Of a DNA stretch of 64,000 nt, positions 24,387 to 32,315 are shown in pieces; the first letter of the stretch is position 1; each line of letters starts with the position of its first letter. The stretch is from contig NZ_JAEULZ010000039.1 in NCBI RefSeq assembly GCF_016793485.1, positions 42,363-106,362 on the forward strand, given 5' to 3'. The position numbers and the translations under genes were made by a program. Source of the stretch: Mesorhizobium sp. (GTDB lineage Bacteria; Pseudomonadota; Alphaproteobacteria; Rhizobiales; Rhizobiaceae). Below the pieces are notes generated by a model. It saw nothing but the letters and a program-made list of their open reading frames with translations. It was not told the DNA's origin and searched no databases.

Positions 24387-24426
24387 GCTAGTACTTGAAT
24401 GTCGCCTTTCGGCGACTCGCACTAGC
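24387..24426. repeat. Nested inverted repeat after the small exported protein gene
   Basis: GCTAGT...ACTAGC forms the outer arms and GTCGCC-TTTC-GGCGAC the inner hairpin (24401-24416). It directly abuts the stop at 24427. The inner part, with its flank GAATGTCGCC, matches the hairpin at 2171-2191. A further hairpin GGCCT-ATAG-AGGCC lies at 24373-24386. It reads as a structured 3' end on the minus strand or as a mobile REP-like element. Confidence 0.55.
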
Positions 24427-24798
24427 TCATGTCGCTCTCGGTGGTCGCAGCAAACCAAAGCGCATCCGCTGTACGAGCAAATCGCTCGCCGGCTCAGAAA
24501 ATATGATCCGTGGCGGTTCCTCGAAAATGTGCGAGGCGGGCGCCCCGAATACGCTGACCAGACAAGATGCCGTCCCACATGTCTGCGAACAGCAGGAGTC
24601 TATCCCACTGCGATCGCATTCCGCGGAGCTGGAGAAAACCTGTACGACTTGGTCGCTAACGAACAGTCGATCAAGATAGGTTGTCGTTTCCGCAGTTGAC
24701 CGGCGCTCTGCCCCATCAGCCGACACTGCCACTCCGCTTAGAGCGATCAGAATCGCCAAGAACACAATACTTCCGACCAGACGGACAATAGCGAACAT
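24427..24798 (-). CDS. Small exported cysteine-rich protein, DUF2946/CopL-like pattern
   Basis: 123 residues with a signal peptide (MFAIVRLVGSIVFLAILIAL...AVSADGA) and six cysteines in the middle (AECDRSG, SCCSQTCGTASC). The C-terminus reads MRFGLLRPPRAT. The cysteine cluster and RPPR tail follow the pattern of short exported proteins near copper genes, and match the layout of the proteins at 2.2 and 19.4 kb. The start is the ATG that opens the signal peptide. A nested inverted repeat follows the stop at once. Metal or thiol binding is an inference from the cysteines. Confidence 0.6.
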   Translation of the reverse strand: MFAIVRLVGSIVFLAILIALSGVAVSADGAERRSTAETTTYLDRLFVSDQVVQVFSSSAECDRSGIDSCCSQTCGTASCLVSVFGAPASHIFEEPPRIIFSEPASDLLVQRMRFGLLRPPRAT

Positions 24799-24916
24799 CG
24801 CACTTCTCAAATTATCAGCATCGTTCGAGCCTGCTGGGGTCACAGGGCAACCCGAGTTGCTGCCTGCAATCCGGAGGGCGACGGGCGACCGCCCTGGTGA
24901 GACGGCACGAGGCACC

Positions 24917-25575
24917 CTAACGGCCGATCTCCTCGATGGCGACCCTGTTCCAACGCAGGATAGAGGGACCGACGACCCAACCAACTAGGAGAAACGCTGC
25001 ACCGCCCGCTATGTGACGTGACCCAGTATGGTTAGCGGAGCCGCATCGCCCGTGTTGAATAGCTGCAGTCCCAGATTGCCTATTCCGACACTAGCCAAAG
25101 CCCCGACCATCATCGTCATCCGAGGGTAGAGCGGCACCCCACGCCGTAGCATCGAGACAAGCGCTATTGCAGGCGGAACACCCAGCAGTCCAGAGAGAGG
25201 CAAACAGACCCAAGCGCCATACCCTCCCTGTCCTGGGTCCACCGCTACCGGAAACGACCAAACGATCAGCAACCACGCCAACAGCGCGGAGAACGGCAAA
25301 GCAATCAGTCTATGTTCGCGGCCCGGTATGGTGCTAGCCAACGCTGCGATTGCCCCGAGGCCGGCTACAATCAAAGTCGCGACTTGTTGGATAGCGTAGC
25401 CGCCCTCAAGTGACAGTCGGACAGAACCTCCGACCAGACTGAAACCCAAGGTTACGGCTGCAGCATAAGCCAGCGACAATGCGAACCAGTGCGAGGCGCG
25501 CACAACCGGCGGCCGCAATGATCTCGTAGGGGTCAGGCGAGCTACCAATTGCTGAATTAGATCCTCGGTACGCAT
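24917..25575 (-). pseudogene. NrsF/DUF1109-like membrane anti-sigma factor, frameshifted near its C-terminus
   Basis: From the ATG at 25575 (MRTEDLIQQLV) the frame runs through about six membrane helices typical of NrsF (DUF1109), an inner-membrane anti-sigma factor for SigF-type sigma factors. It stops at 25009 after ILGHVT. In another frame the sequence continues with GGAAFLLVGWVVG to a stop at 24917. Deleting two bases (a CA near 25012) rejoins them. No sigma factor gene lies next to it, which is unusual. The truncated form loses the last helix, so function is doubtful. Confidence 0.6.
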
Positions 25576-25672
25576 GCCGATCCCTGACGACACTTAGGCT
25601 TCTGCTGATAGCACGATTAGCCCACCCGAGTACCGACAACTATCCTCCCGTTGCAGTCACTGACCACCCCGA

Positions 25673-26110
25673 TCAGAAGACCTTCAACGTGATCGCTGCC
25701 AACACGATGTAACGTACACCCTTGGCAATCGTTACGAGCAACACGAAACTCCAAAATGGCTCTCGCAACACACCGGCTGCCACGGTTATGGCATCGCCAC
25801 CGAGCGGCGCCCAGCTCAGCAATAGACTCCAGCGCCCCCACCGACGATACCAGTTTTTTGCGCTTTCAAGCGCTCGCTCACTGACCGGGAACCAACGTCG
25901 GCCACGATAGTGCTCGATCCAGCCGCCTAGAAGCCAATTCGTCACCGAGCCCAGCACGTTGCCAGTCGTTGCAACGATCACCAGCGTAAACGGCGATTGC
26001 TCGCCCAGAACCAATAGCCCGACCAGGGCGGCTTCCGATTGGGCGGGAAGGATCGTTGCCGCGAGAAAGGCGACCGCGAACAACCCGAAGAGCGAGAACG
26101 AATCTTCCAC
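25673..26110 (-). CDS. YqaA/DedA-like (VTT domain) membrane protein
   Basis: 145 residues with about four membrane helices. AFLAATILPAQSEAALVG and GNVLGSVTNWLLG with a following amphipathic helix are typical of the small YqaA branch of the DedA/SNARE-associated (VTT) family. These proteins are linked to lipid scrambling and membrane potential. The start is GTG at 26110 without a clear ribosome site. It lies between the NrsF-like gene and the tRNA-Arg gene, at the chromosome-side flank of the integrase. Confidence 0.8.
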   Translation of the reverse strand: MEDSFSLFGLFAVAFLAATILPAQSEAALVGLLVLGEQSPFTLVIVATTGNVLGSVTNWLLGGWIEHYRGRRWFPVSERALESAKNWYRRWGRWSLLLSWAPLGGDAITVAAGVLREPFWSFVLLVTIAKGVRYIVLAAITLKVF

Positions 26111-26236
26111 AACCCGTCAGTCGTGAGCCGGCCGGACGGCGTGCATGTAATCCTCATTCGCCACGTCGGATGCCGCGCAGACAATGCCCGACATGATGCA
26201 ACAATGAGCGATCCGCGATCCGAACCGGATTGAGAG

Positions 26237-26313
26237 ATGGCGCACCCGCCGCGATTCGAACGCGGGACCTCCACCTTCGGAGGGTGGCGCTCTATCCAGC
26301 TGAGCTACGGGTG
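26237..26313 (-). tRNA. tRNA-Arg (anticodon CCG)
   Basis: On the minus strand the 77 bases fold as a complete cloverleaf. The acceptor stem pairs GCACCCG with CGGGTGC, discriminator G and encoded CCA follow, the D-arm has AGCTCAGCTGGATAGAGC, the anticodon arm CCACC-CTCCGAA-GGTGG reads CCG, and the T-arm holds GTTCGAATC. It decodes CGG. Its 5' end faces the integrase gene and its 3' end faces the DedA-like gene. Confidence 0.95.
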
Positions 26314-26317
26314 CATC

Positions 26318-26339
26318 CTGCTTACGCGGTGCTTACGCG
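26318..26339 (+). repeat. Tandem 11-mer pair, left
   Basis: TGCTTACGCGG occurs twice with no spacer, starting 5 bases from the 5' end of the tRNA. It differs by one base from the pair at 26580-26601. Likely protein-binding arms of the recombination region. Confidence 0.65.
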
Positions 26340-26579
26340 GGATTTCCGCGCTTGTAAAGGGCTGGATACCCTTTGCGTAAGTCCTTGAATTGATAAGTCC
26401 TTTTTCTCTCTTCAAACGACCCAGCAGAGTTGACAACTGCCTTCGGAGCCCGAAAAGACGATATACGCCACAGTTTCTATTCGTACGCTAGACCACGCTA
26501 ACCCACTGTAGGCATTTATCTTTTCTGGCGATCCAATCCGAAGCCAGTATCCTGTGATGACCCCGAATTTCCGCCTGCG

Positions 26580-26601
26580 TGCTTCCGCGGTGCTTCCGCG
26601 G
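26580..26601 (+). repeat. Tandem 11-mer pair, right
   Basis: TGCTTCCGCGG occurs twice with no spacer, 42 bases before the integrase start. The second copy with the next four bases forms the palindrome GCTTCCGCGGAAGC. Binding here could also control int expression. Confidence 0.65.
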
Positions 26602-26643
26602 AAGCGGTCCAACGGAAGCGGCGCAGCCGCCGGAGTATGTCAC

Positions 26644-27987
26644 ATGGCGAAGCTAAGCAAACGTAGTGTCGATCAGGCCGAAGCCGGCGAGAAAGACTAT
26701 TTCATCTGGGACGACGAGCTGCCCGGCTTCGGGCTGCGCGTCTTCAAATCGGGGAAGCGCAGCTACCTGGTGCAGTATCGTGCCAAGGGTCGCACACGAC
26801 GCTTCACCATCGGCATGCACGGAGTCTGGACGCCGGACACTGCGCGCGTGCAGGCGCGCATCTTGCTCGGCCGCATCGCGCAAGGCGACAATCCGGCCGA
26901 AGAGCGCGAGCTCGACCATAAGGCCGTCACCATCAAGGAGCTGTGCGAGCGCTATCTCGAGGACGCGAAGAACGGATTGATCCTCGGCAAGAAGCGCCGC
27001 CCGAAAAAGGCGTCCACCATCTACACCGATGAGGGACGCATCCGGCGTCACATTATTCCGCTGCTCGGCACGCGGCGCGTGAAAGACATCACCGCCGCAG
27101 ACGTGACGCGCTTCATGCGCGACGTCGCATCCGGGAAGACCAAAGCCGATCAGAAGACCAAGAAGCGCGGCCGCTCGATCGTGCGTGGCGGCATCGGCAC
27201 GGGCACGCGCACGGTCGGCCTGCTCGGCGCCATCCTGACCTACGCCCGCGAGAGTGGGATCATCGACGCTAATCCGGCTCACGGCATCCGTAAGGCTGCC
27301 GACCAGAAGCGCACCCGGCGTCTCTCGGAGGACGAGTATCGCTTGCTAGGAAAGCTCCTCAAGAAGGCGTCTCAAGACGATCAGCTCGCAACCGCTGCGG
27401 AGATGGGGAAGGCCATCGCGCTCACGGGGTGCCGGCGTGGCGAGATCATCAATCTCATCTGGCCCGAAGTGGACAGCGATAATAGCTGCCTGCGGCTCAC
27501 CGACAGCAAGGAAGGTGCTTCAGTTCGACCGATCGGACTCCCGGTGGTCGACCTTCTCAATGCGCGCCGGCCGGAGCATGCAGCCGGCCCAGTCTTTGGC
27601 GGCACCATCGAAGGCAAGCCGCTGGTCGGGTTTCCGAAGCACTGGCACAAGATACTGGAGAACACACCGCTTGCCGGGATTACCCCGCACGTCCTGCGCC
27701 ACAGCTACGCCAGCATGGCGAACGATCTCGGCTTCACCGAATCGACAGTCGCGGCGTTGCTTGGGCACGCGCAAGGCACCGTCACCAGCCGCTACATTCA
27801 CACGGTTGATACGGCTTTGATCATGGCCGCAGATGCGGTCGCTGGTTATATCCAAGGCCTGCTCGATGGCGTGCAATTCAAGCGCAGCTCCTACGCACTC
27901 GATCGCGAGTCGCGCCAAGCAGCGATGAACCGCCTGTTCGCGCAAGCGATGCAGCCAGGAGAAGCTTTGGAGCAGTTGGCGGCGTAA
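26644..27987 (+). CDS. int: Tyrosine recombinase (P4-like ICE integrase)
   Basis: 447 residues. An N-terminal arm-binding domain (about 1-85) is followed by the SAM-like core-binding domain and the catalytic domain. Its tetrad is visible: Arg in TGCRRGEI, HVLRHSYAS (His and Arg), LLGHAQ (His) and the nucleophile Tyr in SRYIH. The ATG at 26644 has GGAG upstream; the open frame before it crosses the tandem repeats. It sits 330 bases from tRNA-Arg and heads the mobile element. It converges on hamB, whose stop is 43 bases away. It would integrate and, with RdfS, excise the ICE. Confidence 0.93.
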   Translation: MAKLSKRSVDQAEAGEKDYFIWDDELPGFGLRVFKSGKRSYLVQYRAKGRTRRFTIGMHGVWTPDTARVQARILLGRIAQGDNPAEERELDHKAVTIKELCERYLEDAKNGLILGKKRRPKKASTIYTDEGRIRRHIIPLLGTRRVKDITAADVTRFMRDVASGKTKADQKTKKRGRSIVRGGIGTGTRTVGLLGAILTYARESGIIDANPAHGIRKAADQKRTRRLSEDEYRLLGKLLKKASQDDQLATAAEMGKAIALTGCRRGEIINLIWPEVDSDNSCLRLTDSKEGASVRPIGLPVVDLLNARRPEHAAGPVFGGTIEGKPLVGFPKHWHKILENTPLAGITPHVLRHSYASMANDLGFTESTVAALLGHAQGTVTSRYIHTVDTALIMAADAVAGYIQGLLDGVQFKRSSYALDRESRQAAMNRLFAQAMQPGEALEQLAA

Positions 27988-28030
27988 GTTTCAGACAGCG
28001 CCCTCAGCCGCGGCGAAAGCTCTCGCGCTC

Positions 28031-31000
28031 TCAAGCGTCCGCGCGAGGCCATCGCAACTTGCCCCGTCCTACCCTCAGCGCATCCACGACCGCCGTCGCC
28101 CCGGGCAACCTTCCCGAGAACAGGCTGGGCTTCGGATCTACCGCCGGCTTTTTGAAGGGGACCACCCGTCGATAGTCCGGTGTCGCCAGCCATGTGCGCC
28201 CATCGCCCTCGTCCGTGATGACCCGATAAAGCCCAGCCGGCGGCGCCGAGTGCGCAGGAATGTCGAGCAACCTCTTGTAGCGTTCGATCGACCACTTCTG
28301 GATTCCGCCGCTGAGGGCCTCGGTCCTGAAACGCGCCCAGAGCGCGGCGGTATCAGGCGTTGGCCAGTCGCCGGCGTCGGTAAACGCCGTGATTTCATCG
28401 GATTCCAGCCATGCACGCATCTCGGCCGGCGTTACGAAGACGGGGTTGGTGGTCTGGATCGCCGCGATAGCCGCCCGCCTGGACGGAAGGCCCGCCCGTA
28501 TCAACATCGACATCATGAACTGCGGAACCCCTGTTTCCAGAGATGCGGCTGCGCCACCCGGAATGATGTCCGGCGACCAGCCCAAAGTCAGACGCCGGGT
28601 TCTGATAGCTTCCAATGCCCAAACCAGCCGATAGGTGAAGGCCTCTTCCACCATGCGCATGTTGTGGGGTCCGATCTGCGAGACCTCCGCGCCCGACACC
28701 CATTGCTTCAGGATCGCTTTCCAATTGCCAGGCAGCGCATTCTTCTTGTCGGGAATGAACGGCCGCATCGCCAGCAGTCGCTCCCCGAGGCCCGCCAAGG
28801 CATCGGCCAGTTCGTCGACGTCTCCTGGCAGGGACGCGGCGTCGGCTCGATCGATGAGGGCGCCCAACTCTTCCGCCATCGCGTCGATTGTCAGCCCGGC
28901 TTCCAAGCCGACGCCCATTGCGAAATGCCCGCGACGGGCCTGGGGCGTCGTCACCGACCAGATGAGATTGGCACGCGCCTCGAACACCTTGCGGTGTTGC
29001 GCCTCCATGCCTTCACCCTCGCGCGCTATTTGACGCGCCCAGAGCGATCCCTTGAGCGCTTCGTCGAGAAGCTTGGGCAGGTCGGCGCGGTCAGCATCGA
29101 GCGCCTCCACCAAGCCAAAGACCGTTGCATCAAGGCGCTCGACGAGTTCCGAGAGCGGCTCCTCGTCGATGCTTTCCTCTTCATCTCCTCCCGCCTCGTC
29201 ATCCTCGTCCTCGTCATCCGGATTAGTTCCGTCTGGAGGCACCGCAAGCTGAGCGGCGATCGCCGCTTCTTCTGCCGGCGACTTCCAGGCCTCGCGGGCG
29301 TTGGCGAGATATTCCCACGCGTCGGCGCGTCCCAGCACGTCCTCTCGAGCCAGGCGATCAAGAATCTCCGCGACGATCTGAATCAGTCCGCTCTTCAGCG
29401 TCCGGGCCTTGGAAGAGGCCACCAATCCCCGCCATTCTCCGCTCCGCCAATCGACTCGATCGAACATGACGTGGACGATGAGCCCTTCCACATCGACGAA
29501 AGCGCGGCCGGCGCGGCCGGCGACATTGGCGAACTCCTCGCCGGTGATCGGTTTGCCTGCTCGGTACAGCGCGGGGACGAGCAAGACTGCGGCGTTGAGA
29601 TTGAGCCCCTGCGACAGCGTCGGCGATGCAACGATGACCTTGAGGACGCCCTCCGACAGCAGGACTTCCAACTCGCGGAGAAACGGGCTCGGCAGGCGGC
29701 CGTGGTGAATGGCGACGCCCGCCTTAAGGCTTGCCACCGCCGGATGATCTTCGCCGAGCCATTCTTTGCCGACCTCGAGTGCGCGAGCGATCGATACTTC
29801 GTCATCCAGAAGCGAGTCCAGATAGCCGCGTTTGCAGAGGTCGACGATTTGCTTTCCGTACCCCTCAACCCAGTTCGCTTGCGTCGAGAAGATGAGTGTC
29901 CGCTTGCCCTGCGCCGCAAACTCCCAGGCCGCGAACAGGGCCAGATGTGACGTTTTTCGGGGATAGGGCTTCTTCTCACGGCCGCGGGGCGGCTTTTGAA
30001 CCACGAAATGATCCAGGAACGGGCCGTTGTTGGTCAGATCCAGGGTCAGGCGCGCATCACGCGCACGCCACGCCAGCATTCCGAAACGCTGGCGTGTTGG
30101 CCGCCAGTCAGACCGCACGGCATCGCCTGGCTCGTCCGCCCGTATCCACGCAGTCAGATCGTCGAGCTCATCTCCACTCGGGAGAATCGCCGAGAGGCAG
30201 ACAATACGGCGGTCGGCCGAATCTGCGCGGCGCAACAAGCGCTGCACCAGCGTCTCGTAGCGGATCTCACGCTCGCTCGGCCCGATCATGTGGCCTTCAT
30301 CGAGCACGATCAGCCCGACGTCGTCGATCAGGCTCGGATCGCTTCTCAGCGCGAAGTCGAGTTTCTCCGGCGTCGCTATGATGATCTCCCGCGATCGGAG
30401 CGCGTCCTCGTCACCAGCCGAGAGGCCGCTGGCGCCGTAGAGCGACGACACGCTGAATCCGAGCGGCGCGAAGGTCTTACGAAACGATCGTTCTGTCTGA
30501 GCCGAGAGCGCTCGCAGCGGCGTCACGATGAGAACTCGCCGCGCCGAAGACAGCGTCATGAGCGCGGCGATCTCAGCGACGCGCGTTTTCCCGGCGCTGG
30601 TGGGTAGGGCGACGACCAAGTCATCCTTGACATCCGTCGAGCGGCGCGCCGCCTCACGCTGCGAGGGCCACAACTCGACCTCGGAATTCTTCCGAGCGTA
30701 GAGAGACCCAATAAACAATCGTCGCAGATCGGGATACTTCTCGGCGGCGCCCTCAGGTGGCTCCGTCGGCAGGTTCTGGTGCAACGAATGTTGCCATAGG
30801 TCGTCGATCAGATGCCGGCACAGATTGGTGATCCACCACAGCGGTACGTTCTCCGCATTGTCGGCCAGGCTGACGGCCGTTGTGAGAAGCGAGCGCGCCG
30901 CGTCGAGCGGTTCCTCTTCGCCCGTCTCCAACGCGAAATCGAAGAAGGCCAACGCCCGACAGATCGTGGTGTTGAGAACGATCGCCAGGATCTCGTCGAC

Positions 31001-31546
31001 ATCGGCATCCTCACCGGACAGCCCCGCAGCAATCCGGTCGTCACCATGCGCCGCGTCGTTCAGCCAACCGCGCACGAAGGCTCGAAGCCCATCAAGGTCG
31101 CGGAGCACCAGCCGCATCACCGCCATTTCGCCCGGCGTCAAATTCAGGTCGCCCACTGCCTCGTTGAAGAGCGAATAGGCGACGGCCGAGAACCCGGCCA
31201 GATGGTAGGCCGTGGCGGCGATCGTCCTGCGGAAACCGCGATCGGCGGCTTCGGGATCGGCATTCCGCACCAAAGCTTCAAACGCGTTGCCGGCGCGCTC
31301 GAACGCCTTGTTCGTCAACTCGGAGGAGCCGGCCTGGGTGCGAAGGGCCATTGCCGCACGGAGCAACGCAAACCCATGTTCTGCAAGGTCGGTATCGATG
31401 GTCGCGCCGAGCGGCGGGGCATTTTCAGGCAGAACGCCATCACTTCGCATTAGCGACCATGCCGCCCCTCGGTACAGCAGCCGCCCTTGCACGCCGTCCT
31501 GCGTCGCGCGCGTCAAAAATGCTTGCAGTTCGTCAGTCGTCTCCAA
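28031..31546 (-). CDS. hamB: HamB, Hachiman anti-phage helicase
   Basis: 1171 residues, a Ski2-like superfamily 2 helicase. An N-terminal helical region of about 300 residues is followed by motif I LPTSAGKT (about 314-321), motif II DEGH (about 416-419), motif III LSAIL and motif VI AGRAGR near 670. An acidic linker rich in Glu/Asp lies near 810-835, then a long C-terminal domain. Paired with HamA (DUF1837) it makes the two-gene Hachiman defence system, in which HamB senses damaged or phage DNA and HamA cuts DNA. Its start overlaps hamA by 14 bases, so translation is coupled. Confidence 0.85.
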   Translation of the reverse strand: METTDELQAFLTRATQDGVQGRLLYRGAAWSLMRSDGVLPENAPPLGATIDTDLAEHGFALLRAAMALRTQAGSSELTNKAFERAGNAFEALVRNADPEAADRGFRRTIAATAYHLAGFSAVAYSLFNEAVGDLNLTPGEMAVMRLVLRDLDGLRAFVRGWLNDAAHGDDRIAAGLSGEDADVDEILAIVLNTTICRALAFFDFALETGEEEPLDAARSLLTTAVSLADNAENVPLWWITNLCRHLIDDLWQHSLHQNLPTEPPEGAAEKYPDLRRLFIGSLYARKNSEVELWPSQREAARRSTDVKDDLVVALPTSAGKTRVAEIAALMTLSSARRVLIVTPLRALSAQTERSFRKTFAPLGFSVSSLYGASGLSAGDEDALRSREIIIATPEKLDFALRSDPSLIDDVGLIVLDEGHMIGPSEREIRYETLVQRLLRRADSADRRIVCLSAILPSGDELDDLTAWIRADEPGDAVRSDWRPTRQRFGMLAWRARDARLTLDLTNNGPFLDHFVVQKPPRGREKKPYPRKTSHLALFAAWEFAAQGKRTLIFSTQANWVEGYGKQIVDLCKRGYLDSLLDDEVSIARALEVGKEWLGEDHPAVASLKAGVAIHHGRLPSPFLRELEVLLSEGVLKVIVASPTLSQGLNLNAAVLLVPALYRAGKPITGEEFANVAGRAGRAFVDVEGLIVHVMFDRVDWRSGEWRGLVASSKARTLKSGLIQIVAEILDRLAREDVLGRADAWEYLANAREAWKSPAEEAAIAAQLAVPPDGTNPDDEDEDDEAGGDEEESIDEEPLSELVERLDATVFGLVEALDADRADLPKLLDEALKGSLWARQIAREGEGMEAQHRKVFEARANLIWSVTTPQARRGHFAMGVGLEAGLTIDAMAEELGALIDRADAASLPGDVDELADALAGLGERLLAMRPFIPDKKNALPGNWKAILKQWVSGAEVSQIGPHNMRMVEEAFTYRLVWALEAIRTRRLTLGWSPDIIPGGAAASLETGVPQFMMSMLIRAGLPSRRAAIAAIQTTNPVFVTPAEMRAWLESDEITAFTDAGDWPTPDTAALWARFRTEALSGGIQKWSIERYKRLLDIPAHSAPPAGLYRVITDEGDGRTWLATPDYRRVVPFKKPAVDPKPSLFSGRLPGATAVVDALRVGRGKLRWPRADA

Positions 31547-32315
31547 GGTCTTCCGCCTTCTGATACATCTCCTTGATGAAGTCCTGGTGGTCTTCGATGT
31601 GGACGTTCACGACATACTGGTCCCGGTTCGTCCCAGCACTTTCGAGATCGCCCTTCAGCGACGCGTGAGGTCCATTGCCCGATATCGTAAAGAGCATGTG
31701 GTCGATGCGATCGGCACGCAGGGCCTTGAGACCGATTTCATCGCGAAGGTCGCGGCCCAGTTGCACATCGCCGTCGTCGTTGCTTTCGAGCAAGCGGTTC
31801 GCGACAAATGCCAGCGAGTCCGGCGTGCATCTGCCATTGTCACGATTGAGCACCTTGCGGGCGCTCGTGACGGTGGCTTTTCCGAGGACTTTGTTGCTCT
31901 TGGCTTCGCCTTTCAGCAGCCAAAGCTTGGAGTCGTCGCCTCCATAGCCTGCCCCGATAAAGTCGTCGCCTCGCATCGCCATGTTGCGCCCATCCTTGTA
32001 GCGCAGACGGCGAACGGGAACGCGTAGACCGATTTCCTCCTCGACCAACTCGGTCGCCAATATCTCGCCGAGATCACCCGAGCGGCCTTTATCTGTCTGG
32101 GGGAGCTGCGTGCGCAGAATTTCCGCTGCAACCTTGTAGCCGAGCCGCTGGACGTCATCGGCTATACGCTCAAGCCGATCGTAATGGGAGCGCATGGTCT
32201 CGGCGAGGTCGTCACGAATCTCGTCGCGGCCACCGTCCTTTTCGACATACGTCCAATAGCGCTTTCGCTTGTCCTTTTCTTTCGTGGCTTCGCACCACTT
32301 CTTATACAGCCCCAC
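31533..32315 (-). CDS. hamA: HamA, Hachiman nuclease effector (DUF1837)
   Basis: About 260 residues. The DUF1837/HamA core is seen in GDLGEILATELVEEE, PVRRLRYKDGRNMAMRGDDFIG and LLKGEAKSN. The Asp pair and the ExK-type end resemble a PD-(D/E)XK nuclease centre. The GTG at 32315 was chosen because GGGGAG lies 6 bases upstream; the frame before it overlaps the AAA/DUF4143 gene. It overlaps hamB by 14 bases downstream and the upstream gene by 14 bases. In known Hachiman systems HamA degrades DNA when released by HamB. Confidence 0.85.
   Translation of the reverse strand: MGLYKKWCEATKEKDKRKRYWTYVEKDGGRDEIRDDLAETMRSHYDRLERIADDVQRLGYKVAAEILRTQLPQTDKGRSGDLGEILATELVEEEIGLRVPVRRLRYKDGRNMAMRGDDFIGAGYGGDDSKLWLLKGEAKSNKVLGKATVTSARKVLNRDNGRCTPDSLAFVANRLLESNDDGDVQLGRDLRDEIGLKALRADRIDHMLFTISGNGPHASLKGDLESAGTNRDQYVVNVHIEDHQDFIKEMYQKAEDLGDD

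Larger units (their letters stand above)
26314..26643. promoter_or_regulatory. Intergenic region between tRNA-Arg and integrase, possible attachment region
   Basis: Near its ends are two tandem pairs of 11-mers: TGCTTACGCGG twice at 26318-26339 and TGCTTCCGCGG twice at 26580-26601, differing in one base. An inverted partial copy GCGTAAG lies at 26375-26381, next to an AAAGGG/CCCTTT hairpin. The AT-richer middle is less GC-rich than its surroundings. The layout suits binding sites of an integrase or excisionase and the int promoter. The core of the att site cannot be fixed without the other end of the element. Confidence 0.5.

Noticed and set aside
26318-26601. Tandem 11-mers as a CRISPR or satellite array
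   Set aside because: Only two copies at each place, no spacers, and 240 bases between the pairs; better explained as protein-binding sites.
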